DNA of 64,000 bases from Desulfatiglans anilini DSM 4660 (GTDB lineage Bacteria > Desulfobacterota > DSM-4660 > Desulfatiglandales > Desulfatiglandaceae): NCBI RefSeq assembly GCF_000422285.1, contig NZ_AULM01000004.1, forward strand, positions 1-64,000, given 5' to 3'. The position numbers and the translations under genes were made by a program. Of this stretch, positions 35,385 to 44,238 are shown in pieces (position 1 is the first letter of the stretch; each line of letters begins with the position of its first letter). Under the pieces are notes generated by a model, which saw only the letters and a program-made list of their open reading frames with translations, was not told the DNA's origin and did no database searches.

Positions 35385-35458
35385 AGTTGACCCTGGAAGA
35401 AACCGGTCAGAAGTCTGGTCCAAACCTCAACCCCTATGAATCGGAGGAGAACAAAACC

Positions 35459-36907
35459 ATGATCCATCCTGTAAAAATGCGTATCCGCGCGGTCTTACAG
35501 TTGTCTCTCGCCCTTCTCGCAACGGTCTTCCTTGCCTCGCCCTCGAGCGCCGCCTTCCCCGGCTTCGGCAGCAAGATGCCGACCTCCTTCGCGGATCTGG
35601 CCAACGAAGTCAAGAGCGCCGTCGTGAACCTCTCGACCACCCAGGTGATCAAGGAATCCCCTCTGCATCCGTTTATGGGCCCGGACTCCCCCTTCCGCGA
35701 ATTCTTCGGGGACGAATTCTTCAAACGCTTCTTCGGCAATCAGGGCGACACCGAATTGAAGACCCACGCCCTGGGCTCGGGCCTCGTCATCAGCGAGGAA
35801 GGCTATATCCTGACGAACAACCATGTCGTCGAGAAGGCCTCGGAGATCAAGGTGAAGCTGGAAAACGGAAAGGAGTACGACGCCAAGATGATCGGCCGCG
35901 ACCCGAAGACGGATCTGGCCCTGATTCAGGTCACGCCTGACGGCGACTTTCCGAAGCCGGCGCGCCTGGGGGATTCAGACAAGATCCGGGTCGGGGACTG
36001 GGTGATGGCCGTGGGGAACCCCTTCGGCCTCGGGCATACGGTGACGACCGGCATCATCAGCGCCAAGGGGCGCGTGATCGGGGCCGGTCCTTATGACGAC
36101 TTTCTGCAGACCGACGCCGCGATCAACCCCGGCAACAGCGGCGGCCCGCTGTTCAATATGGACGGAGAGGTGGTCGGAATCAACACGGCCATCGTAGCCC
36201 ACGGGCAGGGCATCGGCTTCGCCATACCGGTCAACGTCGCCACCGCCCTGCTGCCGCAGCTCAAAACGGGCAAGATCGTGCGCGGCTGGCTCGGCGTCAT
36301 GATCCAGGACATCACCCCCGAACTCGCCCAGTCCTTCGGGCTTCAGAATACGACCGGCGTCCTGGTCTCCGACGTGCTCGCCGACAGCCCGGCCGAGAAG
36401 GCGGGCCTGAAGCGCGGGGATGTGGTCCTGCAGTTCAACGGCAACAATGTCCTGGACGCCAATGCCCTTTCGCGGGCCGTCGCGGCCACCGCCCCCGAAA
36501 GCAAGATCCCCATGCAGATCGTCCGCGGCGGGCAGCAGAAAAATATCGACGTGGTGATCGGGACCATGCCGGATGGCGAGCAGGGTGAACCGGTCAAGGA
36601 AGGGCAAACGGAAGAGACCCGTTGGGGCATCACCGTTCAGGAGGTGACGCCTGAAATCGCCAGGCATCTCGGGCTGGACCCCCAGGAAGAAGGGGTCGTC
36701 ATTTCGAACGTGAAGGGCGGCAGCCCGGCACAGGAGGCCGGCCTTCGGTCAGGCGACCTCATCAAGGAAATCAACCGCAAGCCGGTCAAAAACCTGAAAG
36801 ACTACCAGGAGGCCCTCGAAACGGCCACCCGGGAAGCGGGTCTCCTCCTGCTGGTCAAAAGGAGCAAAGGAACGTTTTATGCCGTCCTGAAGCCGGCGAA
36901 CAACTAA
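35459..36907 (+). CDS. periplasmic HtrA/DegP-type serine protease, second copy
   Basis: 482 residues from ATG at 35459 with GGAGGA upstream. Signal peptide about 1-33. Catalytic His near 122 (TNNHVV), Asp near 154 (TDLAL) and Ser near 225 (NPGNSGGPL), then two well-formed PDZ domains (GWLGVMIQDITPELAQ; GITVQEVTPEIARHL). It is a closer match to classical DegP/MucD than the preceding gene. The tandem arrangement, 74 bases apart, points to duplication and divergence, with both probably controlled by the two-component system upstream. Confidence 0.94.
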   Translation: MIHPVKMRIRAVLQLSLALLATVFLASPSSAAFPGFGSKMPTSFADLANEVKSAVVNLSTTQVIKESPLHPFMGPDSPFREFFGDEFFKRFFGNQGDTELKTHALGSGLVISEEGYILTNNHVVEKASEIKVKLENGKEYDAKMIGRDPKTDLALIQVTPDGDFPKPARLGDSDKIRVGDWVMAVGNPFGLGHTVTTGIISAKGRVIGAGPYDDFLQTDAAINPGNSGGPLFNMDGEVVGINTAIVAHGQGIGFAIPVNVATALLPQLKTGKIVRGWLGVMIQDITPELAQSFGLQNTTGVLVSDVLADSPAEKAGLKRGDVVLQFNGNNVLDANALSRAVAATAPESKIPMQIVRGGQQKNIDVVIGTMPDGEQGEPVKEGQTEETRWGITVQEVTPEIARHLGLDPQEEGVVISNVKGGSPAQEAGLRSGDLIKEINRKPVKNLKDYQEALETATREAGLLLLVKRSKGTFYAVLKPANN

Positions 36908-37035
36908 GGCTGCATCCGTCCGGCGGCAGCGATCAGGGCGACGGGAATCTTCTGCCCGGAGGTGATGCCTCGGCGCAAACCGGGTGCTGCCTGATCCGCC
37001 GTTTGCTCCATCAAAACCCAAATTGGAGGGTTGCC

Positions 37036-37398
37036 ATGACAAAGCAGATCTCCTTCACCAAATACGAAAACCTGGTCCTGCCCCATTTCAGGGACAAATT
37101 GAACAAGGCGGAATCGACCGAAGACGTGAAGAAGTTTTTCGTTCAATCGGCCGCCGATCTGATGGACAAGATTTTGGAAGGGGCGGTCGAACTCGAGAAT
37201 GAAGACATCGCCCTGCTGCCCGACCAGCCGCCGCATTACAAGATCAGCAAGCGTCTTTTATCGTTTGCGCCCTTCAAGGATATCTGGGGCGAATCGGACC
37301 TCGCCCGCGTCTTCGAACGGCTGAGTGAATCAGCCATGAACCGTTACCGGCATCTGCAGAAGCATCCCGAAAAGACCGATTCCAAGATCAGGATGTAG
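37036..37398 (+). CDS. conserved protein of unknown function
   Basis: 120 residues from ATG at 37036 after GGAGGG. Sequence MTKQISFTKYENLVLPHFRD, largely helical, acidic centre, no Cys pairs or membrane segments. It follows the Deg proteases by 130 bases on the same strand and ends at a strong terminator. No domain recognised. Confidence 0.6.
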   Translation: MTKQISFTKYENLVLPHFRDKLNKAESTEDVKKFFVQSAADLMDKILEGAVELENEDIALLPDQPPHYKISKRLLSFAPFKDIWGESDLARVFERLSESAMNRYRHLQKHPEKTDSKIRM

Positions 37399-37418
37399 CG
37401 GAACCAGGACAAAAAAAC

Positions 37419-37464
37419 AAAGGCGCCCCGCTCTCCCGCAACGGGAAAACGGGACGCCTTTTTT
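37419..37464. terminator. bidirectional Rho-independent terminator
   Basis: AGGCG...CGCCT with an inner CCCG/CGGG stem, followed on the plus strand by seven T and preceded by A-runs that serve the minus strand. It separates the Deg region from the convergent DsrE-like gene. Confidence 0.8.
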
Positions 37465-37504
37465 GCTTCACGAAAAGGGCATCGCTGTAAGGGAGAGAGG
37501 CCGG

Positions 37505-37876
37505 CTAATACACCACGACGTTCTTGGCATCCAGCATCCCATCCACGAGGGTCGCGCCCGCCACCACTTCCGCCCCGTCGATCAACTCCTCCGGCGAGAT
37601 CTGCCTCGCCTGAATACAGGGATCGCAGACCCACAGCTTCCCCCCGTGCTCCAGGAACAGGTCCCGCAGATCCTCTAGCGCCGGGAGCCCCGACGCCTTG
37701 ACATGGCGCGCATACTGCTTCATCGCCAGGTAGACACCCATCGACTGGAGCACGACGATCACCTCCACATCCATCGCGAGCGCAGCGTTTCCAAGCACAA
37801 ACGGGAGGGTGGCCTTGTCCGGGTTTTCCTCTGCGCAGGTCGTAATAAACAGCAGCCTTTCCTTTTTCTCCGTCAT
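37505..37876 (-). CDS. DsrE/DsrF-like family protein
   Basis: 123 residues from ATG at 37876 with GGAG upstream. An alpha/beta DsrE-type fold: RLLFITTCAEENPDKATLPF, then AMDVEVIVVLQSMGV, then a conserved Cys region (KLWVCDPCIQARQI). DsrE-like proteins carry sulfur on such cysteines or act in thiol relay reactions. Short and cytoplasmic. No other dsr or tus gene is adjacent, so the role is inferred from fold alone. Confidence 0.75.
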   Translation of the reverse strand: MTEKKERLLFITTCAEENPDKATLPFVLGNAALAMDVEVIVVLQSMGVYLAMKQYARHVKASGLPALEDLRDLFLEHGGKLWVCDPCIQARQISPEELIDGAEVVAGATLVDGMLDAKNVVVY

Positions 37877-38121
37877 CAGTCCGTCTCCTTTTCTCTGATT
37901 ATGATGCGTCTCGATCAAACAGAACGACTTCTCACGCCGCTTCAAATGAGGCCGTCAACTGAAATACATTTGTCATAAAAGAGCCAGTTTGTGCTGAAAG
38001 GTTACTGGAAAGGGGAGGAAAAGTGAAGCGGAGAAGGCGCTCAAGCCCCTGCCAAGAGGCCCTCGGCGTCAGGAGGGGAAACGGGCCCACCCTTATTCGG
38101 GAGCGAGGAATTCGGCAGCCG

Positions 38122-38571
38122 CTAATTGATCTCGAAATCCACTTTGATCTTGAACATTTTTTTGGCAGGAAGGTTCAGGATCTCGACCCCGCCGGTCTCG
38201 GCCGATATCTCGGCCAGCGCCTGCTCGATGCGATCCATGTCCTCGGCGATGAAGGTGAACCAGATATTGTAAGGATGGTTTCTCAAGTAGTTGTGGGTCA
38301 CCCCGGGGTAGCGGTTCACCACGTCCACGAACCGCTCCACGTGCTCGGCCGGGACCCTGGCCGCGCAGAGGGTGCTGGTGAAATGGAGCCGGTTCGAGTG
38401 GAAATTGCCCCCGATCCTGCGGATGACACCGGCTTCCTTGAGCCGTTGTACGCGCGAGATGACTTCTTCCTCGCCCAGATTCAATCGTTCGCCGAGGTCC
38501 CGGTAAGGCCTTGATGTAATCGGAAAATCAGACTGAATCTCGTTTAAAATCGCCTTGTCGGTGTCGTCCAT
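38122..38571 (-). CDS. siroheme decarboxylase subunit (AhbA/AhbB, Lrp/AsnC-like)
   Basis: 149 residues. An N-terminal winged helix (DKAILNEIQSDFP, VISRVQRLKEAGVIRRIGG) is followed by an AsnC-type ligand domain with HNYLRNHPYNIWFTF. AhbA and AhbB together decarboxylate siroheme to 12,18-didecarboxysiroheme, the first step of the alternative heme route. Only one of the two is visible here, so its partner must be elsewhere. It lies 193 bases downstream of ahbD on the same strand. The family call is strong, but whether it is A or B is not decided. Confidence 0.85.
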   Translation of the reverse strand: MDDTDKAILNEIQSDFPITSRPYRDLGERLNLGEEEVISRVQRLKEAGVIRRIGGNFHSNRLHFTSTLCAARVPAEHVERFVDVVNRYPGVTHNYLRNHPYNIWFTFIAEDMDRIEQALAEISAETGGVEILNLPAKKMFKIKVDFEIN

Positions 38572-38764
38572 GTCCGTTCCACGAACCCGTTGGCTTTCGT
38601 CCGAAACCGGAGAGCCCTTGTTTCACCGGCCCCATCGCCGGGCTTTATCCTCCAGCCGGCCTCCCCTCTGTCGGGGCGTTTGGACAAGAGCGCAAGATGA
38701 CGCAAAAGGCCTCCGTTCATGAGAAGGAGACGATCGGGGTTGACATCTCTTTTCCGGGTGAAAA

Positions 38765-39901
38765 TCAATCGTGGGGCGCAGCCCCTGCCGAACCGGTGCG
38801 GGCGGGCGGCTGGTACGCGCAAAGCGGCTCCTCGGCCAGGAAGTTCCCCGTCGCCTCGTAGGCCCGTGCGCGGCAGCCGCCGCAGACCCGCAGATATTCG
38901 CAGCGGCCGCATTTGCCCTCGTAGGCCGAAAAATCCCTGAGCTTCAGGAATACGGGCGAATGCTGCCAGACCTGCTCGAAGGACGACTGCTTCAAATCCC
39001 CGCAGTTCAGCTCCAGATAACCGCAGGGCTGGACGATGCCGTCGTGCGAGATGAAGCAGAACGCCGTCCCGCCCAGGCACCCGCGGGTCACGGCGTCGAG
39101 GCCGTACGTCTCGAAATTGACGGTCTCACCCCGGGCATGCGCCTCCTGGCGCAGGATGCGGTAGTAGTGGGGCGCGCAGGTGGCCTTCAGATGCAAGGGA
39201 ACCTGGTCCCGCATCCGGTAGAACCAGTGCAGGAGTTCCTCGTACTGGTTGGCCTCGATCTCCTGGTTGACCATCTCCCGCGCGCGACCGGTCGGCACCA
39301 GCAGGAAGATGTGGTGCGCAGCCGCGCCCAGCTCGACCGCTAGATCCAGGATGCGGTCGATCACGTGGACATTGTGGCGGGTGACCGTCGTGTTGACCTG
39401 GAACTCGATCCCGCCCTCCCGCAGATATCGGATCCCGCGCAGGGCCTGATCGAAGGCCCCCGGCACCTGGCGGAAGGCGTCGTGCTCGGCGGCGGTGGCC
39501 CCGTCCAGGGAGATGCTCACCCGCTGGATGCCGGAGCTGCGCATCCGTCCGACCATGGACGGGTCGAGCAGGGTCCCGTTGGTTGCCATGACCATCCTGA
39601 GCCCCAAGTCGGTGCCTTCGCGCGCGAGGTCGAAGACATCCTCCCGCATGAGCGGCTCCCCGCCGGTCAGGATGATGATGGGGCTGCCCACTTGGCTGAT
39701 CTGGCGCAGAAGGTCGCTGCAGGCCGCATGGTCGAGTTCCCCCCCGTAGGGGCCGCGCTCGGCCGAGGCCCGGCAGTGGACGCAGTTCAGGTTGCAGCGC
39801 CGTGTGATCTCCCAGGCGACCAGGCGCAGCTGGGACCCGGGGCCGGCCGGCCTTTGCCCGGCACGCATTTTCTTTCCGTGGGATGGCTTATCCGGATGCA
39901 T
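38765..39901 (-). CDS. ahbD: radical SAM heme synthase AhbD
   Basis: 378 residues. The SAM-binding [4Fe-4S] cysteines 36, 40 and 43 lie in RRCNLNCVHC. A C-terminal SPASM-like Cys set (GGTAFCFISHDGIVQPCGY, then CGRCEYLRVCGGCRAR) binds an auxiliary cluster. AhbD oxidatively decarboxylates two propionates of iron-coproporphyrin III to vinyls, giving heme b, in anaerobes lacking HemN/HemF routes. It follows hemB by ten bases. Confidence 0.92.
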   Translation of the reverse strand: MHPDKPSHGKKMRAGQRPAGPGSQLRLVAWEITRRCNLNCVHCRASAERGPYGGELDHAACSDLLRQISQVGSPIIILTGGEPLMREDVFDLAREGTDLGLRMVMATNGTLLDPSMVGRMRSSGIQRVSISLDGATAAEHDAFRQVPGAFDQALRGIRYLREGGIEFQVNTTVTRHNVHVIDRILDLAVELGAAAHHIFLLVPTGRAREMVNQEIEANQYEELLHWFYRMRDQVPLHLKATCAPHYYRILRQEAHARGETVNFETYGLDAVTRGCLGGTAFCFISHDGIVQPCGYLELNCGDLKQSSFEQVWQHSPVFLKLRDFSAYEGKCGRCEYLRVCGGCRARAYEATGNFLAEEPLCAYQPPARTGSAGAAPHD

Positions 39902-39911
39902 CGCGGCAGCC

Positions 39912-40874
39912 TCAGCGCATCAGCACGGCGGCGTCGCGCGCAAAATAGGTCAGGATGATGTCGGCCCCCGCCCGCTTGATCGCGGTCAGGCTCTCGAACA
40001 TGACGCGCCGCTCATCGAGCCAGCCATTGGCGGCCGCCGCCTTGATCATCGCGTATTCCCCGCTCACCTGATAGGCGGCAAGCGGCAGGTCGGAGATTTC
40101 GCGCACGCGCCGGATAATATCGAGATACGCCAGGGCGGGCTTGACCATGATCATGTCCGCCCCCTCCTCGATGTCGAGCCGGGCCTCTTTGAGGGCCTCC
40201 CGCGCGTTGGCCGGGTCCATCTGGTAGGTCGTCCGGTCGCCGAACTGCGGCGCCGAATCGGCCGCCTCGCGGAACGGGCCGTAGAAGGCGGAGGCGTATT
40301 TTACCGCGTAGGAAAGGATCCCGGTGGACTGGAAGCCGGCCTCGTCCAGGGCGCGGCGGATGGCCGCGACGCGGCCGTCCATCATGTCGGAGGGGGCGAC
40401 GATGTCCGCGCCCGCCCGAGCATGCGACACGGCCTGCCGGGCGAGCAGGTCCAGGGTCGCGTCGTTGTCGACCCCGCCCCCGCGGATCAGGCCGCAATGC
40501 CCGTGGTCCGTGTATTCGCAGAGGCACACGTCCGTGATGACGACCAGGTCGGGCAGGCGCTCTTTCAAGGCCCGCACGGCGATCTGCACGATCCCGTCAT
40601 CGGCCCACGACCGGCTTCCCGTCGCATCCTTGTTGTCCGGCAGTCCGAAGAGGATCACCGCCGGGATGCCAATCTCCCAGAGGGCTTCCGCCTCGTCTAC
40701 CAGGGCGTCCACGCTGAACTGGTACTGGCCCGGCATCGATCGGATCGGGTCGCGCACCCCCTCCCCCGGTTTGACGAAAAGCGGGGCGACGAGGTCTTTT
40801 ACCGAGAGGGTCGTCTCCCGCACCATGTCCCGCAACGCGGCCGATTTTCTCAGCCTCCGTGGTCTTACGATCAT
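39912..40874 (-). CDS. hemB: porphobilinogen synthase (delta-aminolevulinate dehydratase)
   Basis: 320 residues. The zinc site [14 protein letters not shown] and two active-site lysines, in [13 protein letters not shown] and [10 protein letters not shown], are the family signature. It condenses two aminolevulinate molecules into porphobilinogen, upstream of uroporphyrinogen and siroheme. The start overlaps the ahbC stop as ATGA. Confidence 0.97.
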   Translation of the reverse strand: MIVRPRRLRKSAALRDMVRETTLSVKDLVAPLFVKPGEGVRDPIRSMPGQYQFSVDALVDEAEALWEIGIPAVILFGLPDNKDATGSRSWADDGIVQIAVRALKERLPDLVVITDVCLCEYTDHGHCGLIRGGGVDNDATLDLLARQAVSHARAGADIVAPSDMMDGRVAAIRRALDEAGFQSTGILSYAVKYASAFYGPFREAADSAPQFGDRTTYQMDPANAREALKEARLDIEEGADMIMVKPALAYLDIIRRVREISDLPLAAYQVSGEYAMIKAAAANGWLDERRVMFESLTAIKRAGADIILTYFARDAAVLMR

Positions 40875-42097
40875 AACGCTCTTTCCGTTCCTGTCGCCCG
40901 CACGCCGGTCTCAGCCGCGGGGGCGATCTCTTCGTCCGTCAGGTAACAGGCCGGATCCTCCGCCCAGACGTTCCCGGTGACCGCCTCGGCCCGCACCCGG
41001 AAATTCCCCCCGCAGATGTCCAGCCACCGGCACCGGGCGCACCGCCCCTCGACATAGCGCTTCTTGTCTTTGAGCCTCGCCATGAGGGGGTTCGACAGAT
41101 CCGACCAGATCTCGCTGAAGGGCCTCTCGCGCACGTTGCCGAAGGAGTGATGCCGCCAGAACTGGTCCGCATACACCTCGCCGTCCCAGCTCACGCACCC
41201 GATGCCCCGCCCCGAGCTGTTGCCCTCGTTCATCTCGAGCAGCCGAAGAACCTCCGGGGCCCGGGGGCTTCCCTCCCGCAGCATCCGCAGATAGAGGTAG
41301 GGGCCGTCGGCGTGGTTGTCGACCGTCAGGACCTCCTTTTCAAGGCCACGGTCGAAGAGGTCGCGCGTGCGGTCGATGATGAGGTCCACCGCGCGGCGGG
41401 CCTCGCTGCGGTCGAGATCCTCCTCGACCAGGTTCGAACCGCGCCCGGCGTAGACGAGGTGGTAGAAGCAGACCCTCGGGATGCCGTGTTTTTCCAGGAG
41501 ATCGAAGATGGCGGAGATCTCCTGGACATTCATGCGGTTGATCGTAAAGCGCAGCCCGACCTTGAGGCCCACGTCCTGGCAGTTCCGGATCCCCTCCATC
41601 GCCGCCCGGAAGGCGCCCGCCTTGCCGCGGAAGCGGTCGTTGACCTCCTCCATCCCGTCCAGACTCACGCCCACATAGGACAGTCCTACATCCTTCAGCC
41701 GCGCCGCCTTTTCCTTCGTGATCAGCGTGCCGTTGGTGGAGATCACGGCGCGCATCCCGCGCTTGACCGCGTACTCGGCCAATTCGGCCAGGTCGGGGCG
41801 CACCAGCGGCTCCCCGCCGGAAAAAAGCAGCACGGGCGCGCCGAATGCCGCCAGGTCGTCGATCAGGGCCAGCCCCTCGGCATGCGACAATTCCCCTTCG
41901 CGCCGGCTGTCGACAGCCTTTGCGTAGCAATGGACGCACTTCAGATTGCAGGCCTGGGTCACATTCCAGACGACGACAGGCTTCTTGTCGGCTGAAAACT
42001 GCAGCAGGTGCGACGGCAGATCCTTTGAGCGCCGTCCGTAACGCAGCGCATCGGAAGGCTCAACGCTCCCGCAGTAGAGCTTCGATATACCGATCAT
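40871..42097 (-). CDS. ahbC: radical SAM 12,18-didecarboxysiroheme deacetylase AhbC (NirJ-like)
   Basis: 408 residues. The N-terminus [20 protein letters not shown] is characteristic of AhbC. Radical SAM cysteines are 50, 54 and 57 ([11 protein letters not shown]). The C-terminal SPASM-type Cys region ([28 protein letters not shown]) binds a further cluster. AhbC removes the two acetate side chains of didecarboxysiroheme, leaving iron-coproporphyrin III for AhbD. It overlaps the ClpX-like gene upstream and hemB downstream by four bases each, so all are translationally coupled. Confidence 0.92.
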   Translation of the reverse strand: MIGISKLYCGSVEPSDALRYGRRSKDLPSHLLQFSADKKPVVVWNVTQACNLKCVHCYAKAVDSRREGELSHAEGLALIDDLAAFGAPVLLFSGGEPLVRPDLAELAEYAVKRGMRAVISTNGTLITKEKAARLKDVGLSYVGVSLDGMEEVNDRFRGKAGAFRAAMEGIRNCQDVGLKVGLRFTINRMNVQEISAIFDLLEKHGIPRVCFYHLVYAGRGSNLVEEDLDRSEARRAVDLIIDRTRDLFDRGLEKEVLTVDNHADGPYLYLRMLREGSPRAPEVLRLLEMNEGNSSGRGIGCVSWDGEVYADQFWRHHSFGNVRERPFSEIWSDLSNPLMARLKDKKRYVEGRCARCRWLDICGGNFRVRAEAVTGNVWAEDPACYLTDEEIAPAAETGVRATGTERAL

Positions 42098-43974
42098 CTC
42101 TCGTCACTATCCTCCTCGGAACCCGCTGCGCGATCGCGAACGGCGTTTCCGGGGATCTCCGTCTCATCCGGCGATCCCGGTTGAACCGATGAGCACGAAC
42201 GGCTGTAGGTCCTCTTGATCAGGTCGTTGATGAAGCCCTCCATATCCGTCACGGCCTCGCGTGTCAACGTGAACCGCGCCATGTCCGAGCGGTCCCGAAC
42301 GAGCTTCAGACCGTATTCCAGCCGCTTGGCGAGCTGGAATGCCAGCGGACCGACCTCCTGACCGGAGGCGATGGCCTGGAGAATGATCTCATCCACCGCA
42401 CCCTCGTCCAGTTCGAGGCCGACCTCGAGCTTCTCGTGCCAGTGCGCCTCCTCGTCCCGAATCTCGCTGACCATCTCCACGAACGCCTCGACGGCGCTGT
42501 TTATATCAGAGAGCGTCTCGAAATACAACGCCGCGATGACCCCGGTCCGCGCTTCGGAGATGCTCAGCCCGGTCCGGACGCCCAGTTCGTCGGCGCGCCC
42601 CATGATATAGTTCTTGATCTCCTGGAGTTCCCTCTCCCGCGCACGGTCATAGCGGTCGCGCACGGCCTGCTCGTGCGGGGCCGCCAGCAGCTTCCGGAGT
42701 TCGGCCTCAGGGTCTGTCACCACCTCGGACGTCACCAAAAAACGCTTCAGGCCGGTGGAGGGAAGCCGCTTTTCGAAAGGGATCAAGACCTTCTCGATGA
42801 CGCTCACCAGGCCGCGCGCGCCGGTCTTGTGGGCGGCGGCCATCTCGGCGATCTTCTCGAGCGCTCCGGCCTCGAAGGCGATGTCGATACCGTAGGATCG
42901 GAAATCCAGCCGCTTGCTGATGATAATGGGGTTGTTGGGGTTGTTGAGGATCTCGACCAAATCGGGCTTCGTCAACTCATCGAAGACGACGATCACCGGC
43001 AGACGCCCTACGAATTCGGATTCGAAGCCGAATTCGATCAGGTCCTGGGCCGTCACCTCCTTGAGGATCTCCCAGGGCACATCGGTCGGAGAGACCTTGG
43101 CCTCGAACCCCAGCCCCTGCTTCTGGAGGCGCTTCTTGATGATCTGAGCGAGGTCGCCGAAGGCGCCGCTCATGATGAAGAGGATGTTCCGGGTGTTGAC
43201 GACCTGCTTCTCCTTCTTCCCGGTCTTGCGATACTGCTCGATCGCCTGGATCTGGCTGATGGGGTCGTGCGGGACCTTGAGATCGACGTCCGTCTCCTCC
43301 ATGGGTTTGAGGAGCGCGCGCTGGACCCCGGTCCGCGATACGTCGTGCCCGATGATGTTCCGGGATGAGGCGATCTTGTCGATCTCGTCGACGTAGATGA
43401 TCCCGTTTTCCGCCAGGGCGATGTCCTCCCCGGCTTCGTAGACGAGATCCCGCACCAGGTCCTCCACATCGCCGCCGACATACCCCGTTTCGCTGAATTT
43501 GGTGGCATCGCCCTTGACGAACGGGACCCCGAGTTTTTCGGCGATCAGCTTGACGATATAGGTCTTGCCGACGCCCGTCGGGCCGATCATGAGTACGTTG
43601 TTCTTGATCATCCCGACGCGGGAGGATTTCCCCCCCTTGCGAAAGGCGGTGTGCTTGATGCGGTTGAAATGGGTGCAGATCTTGGTGGCCAGCACGGACT
43701 TGGCCTGCGACTGCTTGACGACGTAGCTGTCGAGGTATTCCTCGAGATCCTCCGGAAGCATGTTGAACTGCCCTTCACGATCCGGCCCGAAGCCGACCGG
43801 GGTCTGATCGGTGCGGTCCTCGCCGGGCCGTGGAAAAACCAAGGGGGACACGATCTTGATCCTGCTCCCGTATTTCTTGGAAAGGTACTCGCTCAACTCC
43901 TTTTCGAGTTCCTTCTGGTTCGGCACCTTTCCAGTGTCCTTCTCCGCCTGTCCCAATGTATCATCCATTTTCAT
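42094..43974 (-). CDS. ClpX-like AAA+ ATPase, leading the heme operon
   Basis: 626 residues from ATG at 43974 (AGGA seven bases upstream); a GTG at 44007 with AAGGA upstream is an equally possible start adding 11 residues. The AAA+ core has Walker A GPTGVGKT at 131-138, Walker B IIYVDEID, and the ClpX features GYVGGDVEDLVRDL and ARGLVSVIEKVL. It lacks the N-terminal zinc-binding domain of ClpX and instead carries an N-terminal helical region and an unusual C-terminal extension of about 200 residues. It is thus a ClpX paralogue, not the housekeeping ClpX. Its stop overlaps ahbC as ATGA. Inference: an unfoldase or maturation factor, perhaps for the heme enzymes. Confidence 0.8.
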   Translation of the reverse strand: MKMDDTLGQAEKDTGKVPNQKELEKELSEYLSKKYGSRIKIVSPLVFPRPGEDRTDQTPVGFGPDREGQFNMLPEDLEEYLDSYVVKQSQAKSVLATKICTHFNRIKHTAFRKGGKSSRVGMIKNNVLMIGPTGVGKTYIVKLIAEKLGVPFVKGDATKFSETGYVGGDVEDLVRDLVYEAGEDIALAENGIIYVDEIDKIASSRNIIGHDVSRTGVQRALLKPMEETDVDLKVPHDPISQIQAIEQYRKTGKKEKQVVNTRNILFIMSGAFGDLAQIIKKRLQKQGLGFEAKVSPTDVPWEILKEVTAQDLIEFGFESEFVGRLPVIVVFDELTKPDLVEILNNPNNPIIISKRLDFRSYGIDIAFEAGALEKIAEMAAAHKTGARGLVSVIEKVLIPFEKRLPSTGLKRFLVTSEVVTDPEAELRKLLAAPHEQAVRDRYDRARERELQEIKNYIMGRADELGVRTGLSISEARTGVIAALYFETLSDINSAVEAFVEMVSEIRDEEAHWHEKLEVGLELDEGAVDEIILQAIASGQEVGPLAFQLAKRLEYGLKLVRDRSDMARFTLTREAVTDMEGFINDLIKRTYSRSCSSVQPGSPDETEIPGNAVRDRAAGSEEDSDER

Positions 43975-44053
43975 AAGCTTTTCCTGTAGGTTCGGACCCC
44001 GATCCACAGGGGTCCTTATTCATGCCATTTTTTTCCTAAAATAATTTATTCAT

Positions 44054-44081
44054 AATATATCCATTACCCGGACCATTTCAA
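44054..44081 (-). promoter_or_regulatory. probable sigma-70 promoter of the ClpX-like/heme operon
   Basis: On the minus strand TTGAAA, 16 bases, TATATT, about 80 bases upstream of the start at 43974. Confidence 0.45.
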
Positions 44082-44238
44082 GCGCCGCCTTCAGAAAGGA
44101 ATCGGTTGACGGGCCGGGCCGTTTTCATTAATGTCACCGGTAAGCGCAGCCGGCGCCCTTCGAATGAGAGCAAGCGGGATGCCGGCGGATTGTTCGCTCG
44201 ATGAAACGCATCAAACCTCTCCTGTTCAGGAAGATCCC

